DNA from: Ophiothrix spiculata
Lineage: Eukaryota > Echinodermata > Ophiuroidea > Amphilepidida > Ophiotrichidae
DNA length: 20,740 nt
Reading direction: 5' to 3' (one strand)
Assembly (NCBI GenBank): GCA_000969725.1
Contig: JXSR01S019449.1
The notes under the pieces were generated by a model. That model searched no databases. It was not told the DNA's origin and saw nothing but the letters and a program-made list of their open reading frames with translations. Below are positions 17,619-20,740 of the stretch, in pieces (position 1 is the stretch's first letter; each line of letters begins with the position of its first letter). Both the position numbers and the translations under genes were made by a program.

Positions 17619-17656
17619 CTGATGATGCTCTTTGGATGAGTAGCAATACTGTAGTC
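17619..17656 (+). ncRNA. Degenerate hammerhead-ribozyme-like motif, right arm
   Basis: On the plus strand: CTGATGA, a bulged hairpin (TGCTC...GAGTAGCA), AATAC in place of GAAAC, TGTA, GTC. It has two core changes, so it is more decayed than the left-arm copy. Both copies face inward-to-outward as an inverted pair. Confidence 0.25.
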
Positions 17657-17759
17657 ATCAAAAAAAAAGTAAGCCCAGTTGACCAGATTTAACTAAATAT
17701 TTTGCTACTTAAAGCAAACTGGATGATTGGCAATATTGAATGATACAGCTTTGAGATAT

Positions 17760-18305
17760 TTTATAACCAATGTCTATTCTAACAAGGTTTTGGGACATTT
17801 TATGATTAAAGTTGATTCTGTGTTTCAAGATTTGGGGATTCAAAACACCAAGCAGGAGTAGAGGCATCAATTTAAATCAGGCCATTTAATTTGATACTTG
17901 GTCTAAATCATCTCTAGTATTGCATGACGCTCAGATGTCCCCTATATGAATCACATCCAAAATACCCAATATCGGTCTGGAATACCCAAAATCTCAGATC
18001 TATTCAAATTTTATCAGGTGTAACACGAAGTGACAGAATCGCTATTCATGTGTAAATCCTTGCTTTCTCGTGCTTTCATGCATCGACAATTCAGTATCTA
18101 AGTGTTACGACAACTGGATAACGCCTTCTGGTTGGAACTATAAATTTATCACCACACAAAAGTATTACATTAACTGTTGTCAGGGGATGTGCGTGATCCA
18201 GTAACTGGGTGAGTTACGTAATTGGAGCTTTTAGGATACGGGATAAATGTACGTAATGATGCCACAACTTAACCATTAAAGGCACACACATATCTCAATT
18301 CTCTG
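17760..18305. other. Stretch with no recognised feature
   Basis: No supported gene, inverted repeat or splice-bounded exon was found. Confidence 0.45.
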
Positions 18306-18309
18306 CAAC

Positions 18310-18515
18310 ACTAAAACCAAAATAGGATATCCATTTGACCTGGGCTTTCATCAAAGATACAAATAATAATTATTATATCTCAATTCACTTAATATACAGG
18401 ACTAAAACCACAACAGGATAACCATTTGACCAGAGAGGTTATTCAAGATACAATTAATTATAGGTGAATCCACTTGATATCTCGGTACTAAAACCAAAAC
18501 AGGATGCCCATTTGA
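18310..18515. repeat. Degenerate tandem repeat, three copies, period about 86-91 bp
   Basis: ACTAAAACC.MAAYAGGATA.CCATTTGAC begins at 18310, 18401 and 18487. The spacers share ATATCTCAATTC or TTGATATCTC and CAAGATACAA blocks. The 62-codon minus-strand frame overlapping it is an artefact. Confidence 0.75.
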
Positions 18516-18579
18516 CTGTGGACGGCAGAACACCTGCAACAAGGTGTCATTAACTGTGAACACCTTGATAGACAAGGTA

Positions 18580-19000
18580 AACAGTATCAACCCCTCTTGC
18601 TACATTGTCTATGATACCGGACAGGGGTCAATGACCATTATGAGTCTACCGGGCATGGCAGGTATTAGTCAAAGCTTAAAACATTAGATATCTGTTGATT
18701 GTGGTTCAAGTTTAAAACCAAATCCCTATAGGAATATCACATGTAATTAATCTTGACACTACATGCACTTTGGAAAATGCTTGGTCAGATGATGGTATCC
18801 CGGTTCAAAGTAAAGAATTATTTTTGAATTGGCTTGCTTGCTCTGTTCCTTTGCCATTTGACACATAAATTGGTGAAAACTTGAAGATTGTCTTGGCTTT
18901 AATCTGGATGATTCATAATAATAATAATTAAGGTTCTTTTATAGCACAATTCCAAAAATGATCATTGCACTTCTTTCCATATTTGTTTCTGCCAAGTGCC
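18580..19000. other. Stretch with no recognised feature
   Basis: Only a short (AAT)n patch near 18915 is visible. Confidence 0.45.
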
Positions 19001-19008
19001 TCTTATGC

Positions 19009-19304
19009 CCAGGGGGGCCACTAAAGTATAATGTTGCAGGCATAGCGTGACCAAGAAAAAGGTGAATTCGGGTTGTTTTTGAGGACTGAAGGGTGTATCA
19101 GGTGACACTGTTTAATGTATCAAAAACAGTAAATTTCAAGAAATAGGGTATTTTTCCCAAATTCTAGTGTGAAAGCAGTATTAATAAATTTGATTTCAGG
19201 CGTGAATTGGGGGGAAAAGGGTATATTTTGGCTTTAGAAACCTCCACCCTTTAAGGGATGTTTTGAAAACCTGTGGTCACTAACTTGAGTGCCCCCCCCC
19301 CGGT
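19009..19304. mobile_element. MITE with G-run ends and 8-bp target duplication
   Basis: The left end CCAGGGGGGCCACTAAAGT and the inverse of the right end (GGGGGGGCACTCAAGTTAGTG) are related. The 8-mer TCTTATGC lies just outside at both sides (19001-19008 and 19305-19312). An 8-bp duplication and CAGGG-like ends would fit the hAT superfamily. The TIRs are imperfect and the C/G run makes the border uncertain. No transposase is present. Confidence 0.6.
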
Positions 19305-19309
19305 TCTTA

Positions 19310-19960
19310 TGCAGGCGGCAATGGAGTCTTGAACTTCCCCTATACAAGGGGTGTCAGGCATTTGAAGATGTTGAATCTTGAGGTCGCAAAAATGAGAGCA
19401 TGATGAATCTTTTGCATATTTTATTTGTCTAAAGTGAATCTTCTTCCCATTTTTACTGGAGTAATATGAATTGCGGAATGATTCAATACCAAAAGTGAAA
19501 TCAATGCATGTATTAATAGTGTTCTGTCCTCCATACTTTTCATGGTTGCCATGATATTTGTTGTTGTGCTGTTCTCTTTTCTGGTAGGTGATAGACATGC
19601 CCAAAACAATTTTAGTCACCTTTGTTCAGGATGTCTGACACACATAGATGTTTGGTCTCGTCTTTGACAAGTATATTGGTAATAAAGTTAATTCATACAC
19701 TCTGCGTGTGCTCTGCGTGTCACCTAGCCTATCAGAACGCAAGAATATAAAGTACACGGAGTGCAGTGGATCTTCACAATGCACTGTGTTTGTTGCGTTC
19801 CGGTTTGCGTGGCGGGCGTTTAGTGCGTATGAATGTTTCATTGTTTTTTGTAGGGTGATTATTTATTTAGTTTAGAGAAGTTTTGGATTTTGATGGTCAT
19901 ATTAAAGGCCTTATTTCTTTTCACAAAAGATACAATATTATTTTTCTGTCGTGTATGAAT
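19310..19960. other. Stretch with weak open frames only
   Basis: The minus strand has a 122-codon open frame (19251-19619) that begins inside the adjacent MITE at its 3' end, and an overlapping 62-codon frame. An acceptor-like CTATCACCTACCAG lies near 19580, but no convincing donor or family resemblance was found. Frames on both strands at 19626-19875 overlap each other and lack support. Confidence 0.35.
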
Positions 19961-19966
19961 TAGATG

Positions 19967-20145
19967 AATAAATTTGCATTCCATAATGCTCGTAAAATGA
20001 GACAAAATCAATGCACTTGCGGTAAATTTTGATTGCTGTCCAATGCACTTGGCCCCTACGGGCCTCGTGAATTGGAAGCATCAACATTGACCGCATGTGC
20101 ATTGATTTTGTCTCATTTCACTCGCGTATGAAATGTGCATTTATT
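19967..20145. mobile_element. Imperfect hairpin element (about 180 bp)
   Basis: The left arm AATAAATTTGCATT...GAGACAAAATCAATGCAC...GCGGT pairs with the right arm ACCGCATGTGCATTGATTTTGTCTC...TGTGCATTTATT. A small central palindrome, GGCCCCTACGGGCC, is the axis. Arms are about 75-80 bp with scattered mismatches. No ORF is present. Confidence 0.8.
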
Positions 20146-20149
20146 AACC

Positions 20150-20740
20150 TATGACCATTTTATGCCATGGACATAAATCTAAAATCACACTATGTCTAAT
20201 CAGCGAAACCATATTCAGGGCACATTTCATTAACTTGGACTTAACATTATGATGTCTTCCAATAAAATGACTGCCTGGTGGTGCCAGGTTTTAAAGCAGG
20301 ATACATCTAAACATATGGAAGTATTATCTTGTAATCATTTGCAAATACAACACCAGAAACAGAAATCAAACCTGGACCTCATTACATAGTAGTGGATTAA
20401 GGTAGCCCTGTTCTACTCTGATTCTCTGCTATCAGTGCAACCATTTGAATGTTCCAACATTATTTCCTATCCAAAAATCCCTTCAAAGAATATTTATTGA
20501 CAACGATTGTGCAAATAATCTGATTGCCATCTTAAACAAAGCTTCAAACATGGACATGTGTGTACAATTTGATTACAAACCATGTTCAGAAATGTTTCTG
20601 CACTTTTGGGTTTATCACTTTGCAAGTTCCAACATTTGTGACCCGTCATATCGAAAGGTACCTTAATACCGGCATAGTAAATTACGAGATACAGGCCATT
20701 GAAGCTGAGCATAGTCAAAAATCACGTCCAAGGTCGAATT
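20150..20740. other. Stretch with weak dual-strand open frames
   Basis: From about 20445 to 20718 both strands are open for about 73 codons. On the plus strand a CCCTTCAAAG acceptor-like site (ending 20487) and an AAAG/GTACCT donor-like site (20656) would bound a 56-codon exon beginning IFIDNDCANN. No family is recognised and the reverse frame is equally open, so neither is called as a gene. Confidence 0.3.

Larger units (their letters stand above)
17357..17759. mobile_element. Inverted pair of about 110-bp repeats with 15-bp flanking direct repeats (Penelope-like candidate)
   Basis: Left arm (17371-17472) and right arm (17604-17705) are inverse copies. Mirrored landmarks are GTTAAATCTGGTCAACTG, CTTACTTTTTTTGATGACTACAGTAT and ATCATCAGGCCAT. 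The 15-mer ACAGCTTTGAGATAT lies at 17357-17371 and again at 17745-17759, which could be a target duplication. About 37 bp of extra sequence sits between the right arm and its direct repeat. The 130-bp centre has no ORF. The conserved arm core resembles the hammerhead-like terminal repeats of Penelope-like elements. No GIY-YIG or reverse-transcriptase sequence is present. Confidence 0.65.

Noticed and set aside
17419-17656. Active hammerhead ribozymes
   Set aside because: Both copies have changes in the GAAAC core and weak stem I, so only a degenerate relationship is claimed.
18402-18590. 62-residue minus-strand ORF
   Set aside because: It overlaps a degenerate tandem repeat and shows no coding character beyond it.
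19251-19619. 122-residue minus-strand ORF as a gene
   Set aside because: It runs into an adjacent MITE, has no recognisable motif, and another frame over the same DNA is similarly open.

Overview
This window looks like AT-rich nuclear DNA from a metazoan, most likely a marine invertebrate (ambulacrarian or lophotrochozoan; I cannot name the species). The reasons are intron-like splice signals, TTAGGG-type repeats, tRNA-derived SINEs, and an extreme density of short non-autonomous DNA transposons (MITEs and foldback elements). No long open reading frame, operon, rRNA or functional tRNA gene is visible. Almost all of the longer ORFs are chance ORFs inside repeats.

The only protein-coding signal I can defend is the 3' end of a gene on the minus strand, at about 16287 down to 13533. 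It is made of three short exons: 16287-16214, 15822-15695 and 13687-13533, the last ending in TAA. They join with matching phases at both junctions and give about 118 residues. I do not recognise the protein family. A candidate AATAAA signal lies about 400 nt past the stop, and the 5' part of the gene was not found in the window.

The two introns are the most interesting part. The first (391 bp) is almost entirely a 9-copy, 41-bp minisatellite whose unit contains the exon's own 5' splice site, so the donor is repeated along the intron. The second (about 2.0 kb) is packed with mobile elements: a hairpin element that places a strong competing 3' splice site just upstream of the last exon; a 184-bp MITE whose core is TTAGGG telomere-like repeat, flanked by 9-bp direct repeats; an inverted MITE pair enclosing a LINE reverse-transcriptase remnant with a (GTGA)n tail; and a TA-flanked MITE.

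Layout by region. 1-200: degenerate 92-bp tandem repeat. 848-1186: CpG-rich foldback. 1283-1603: possible retroelement pol remnant. 1736-2288: TTAA-flanked MITE. 3480-5060: degenerate 200-230 bp tandem repeat interrupted by a foldback, itself interrupted by a MITE. 5204-5566 and 10770-11151: two opposite copies of one MITE. 5929-6145 and 12205-12402: two SINE copies. 6382-6846: hAT-type MITE with a perfect 8-bp target duplication. 7475-7828: TTAA-flanked MITE. 9305-9935: about 600-bp palindrome. 10358-10490: hairpin. 11301-11556: 133-bp tandem duplication. 11595-12038: MITE. 13117-16287: the gene end described above. 17357-17759: inverted pair of repeats with hammerhead-ribozyme-like cores and 15-bp flanking direct repeats, possibly Penelope-like. 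18310-18515: about 90-bp tandem repeat. 19009-19304: MITE with an 8-bp duplication. 19967-20145: hairpin. Stretches between these show nothing I can support.
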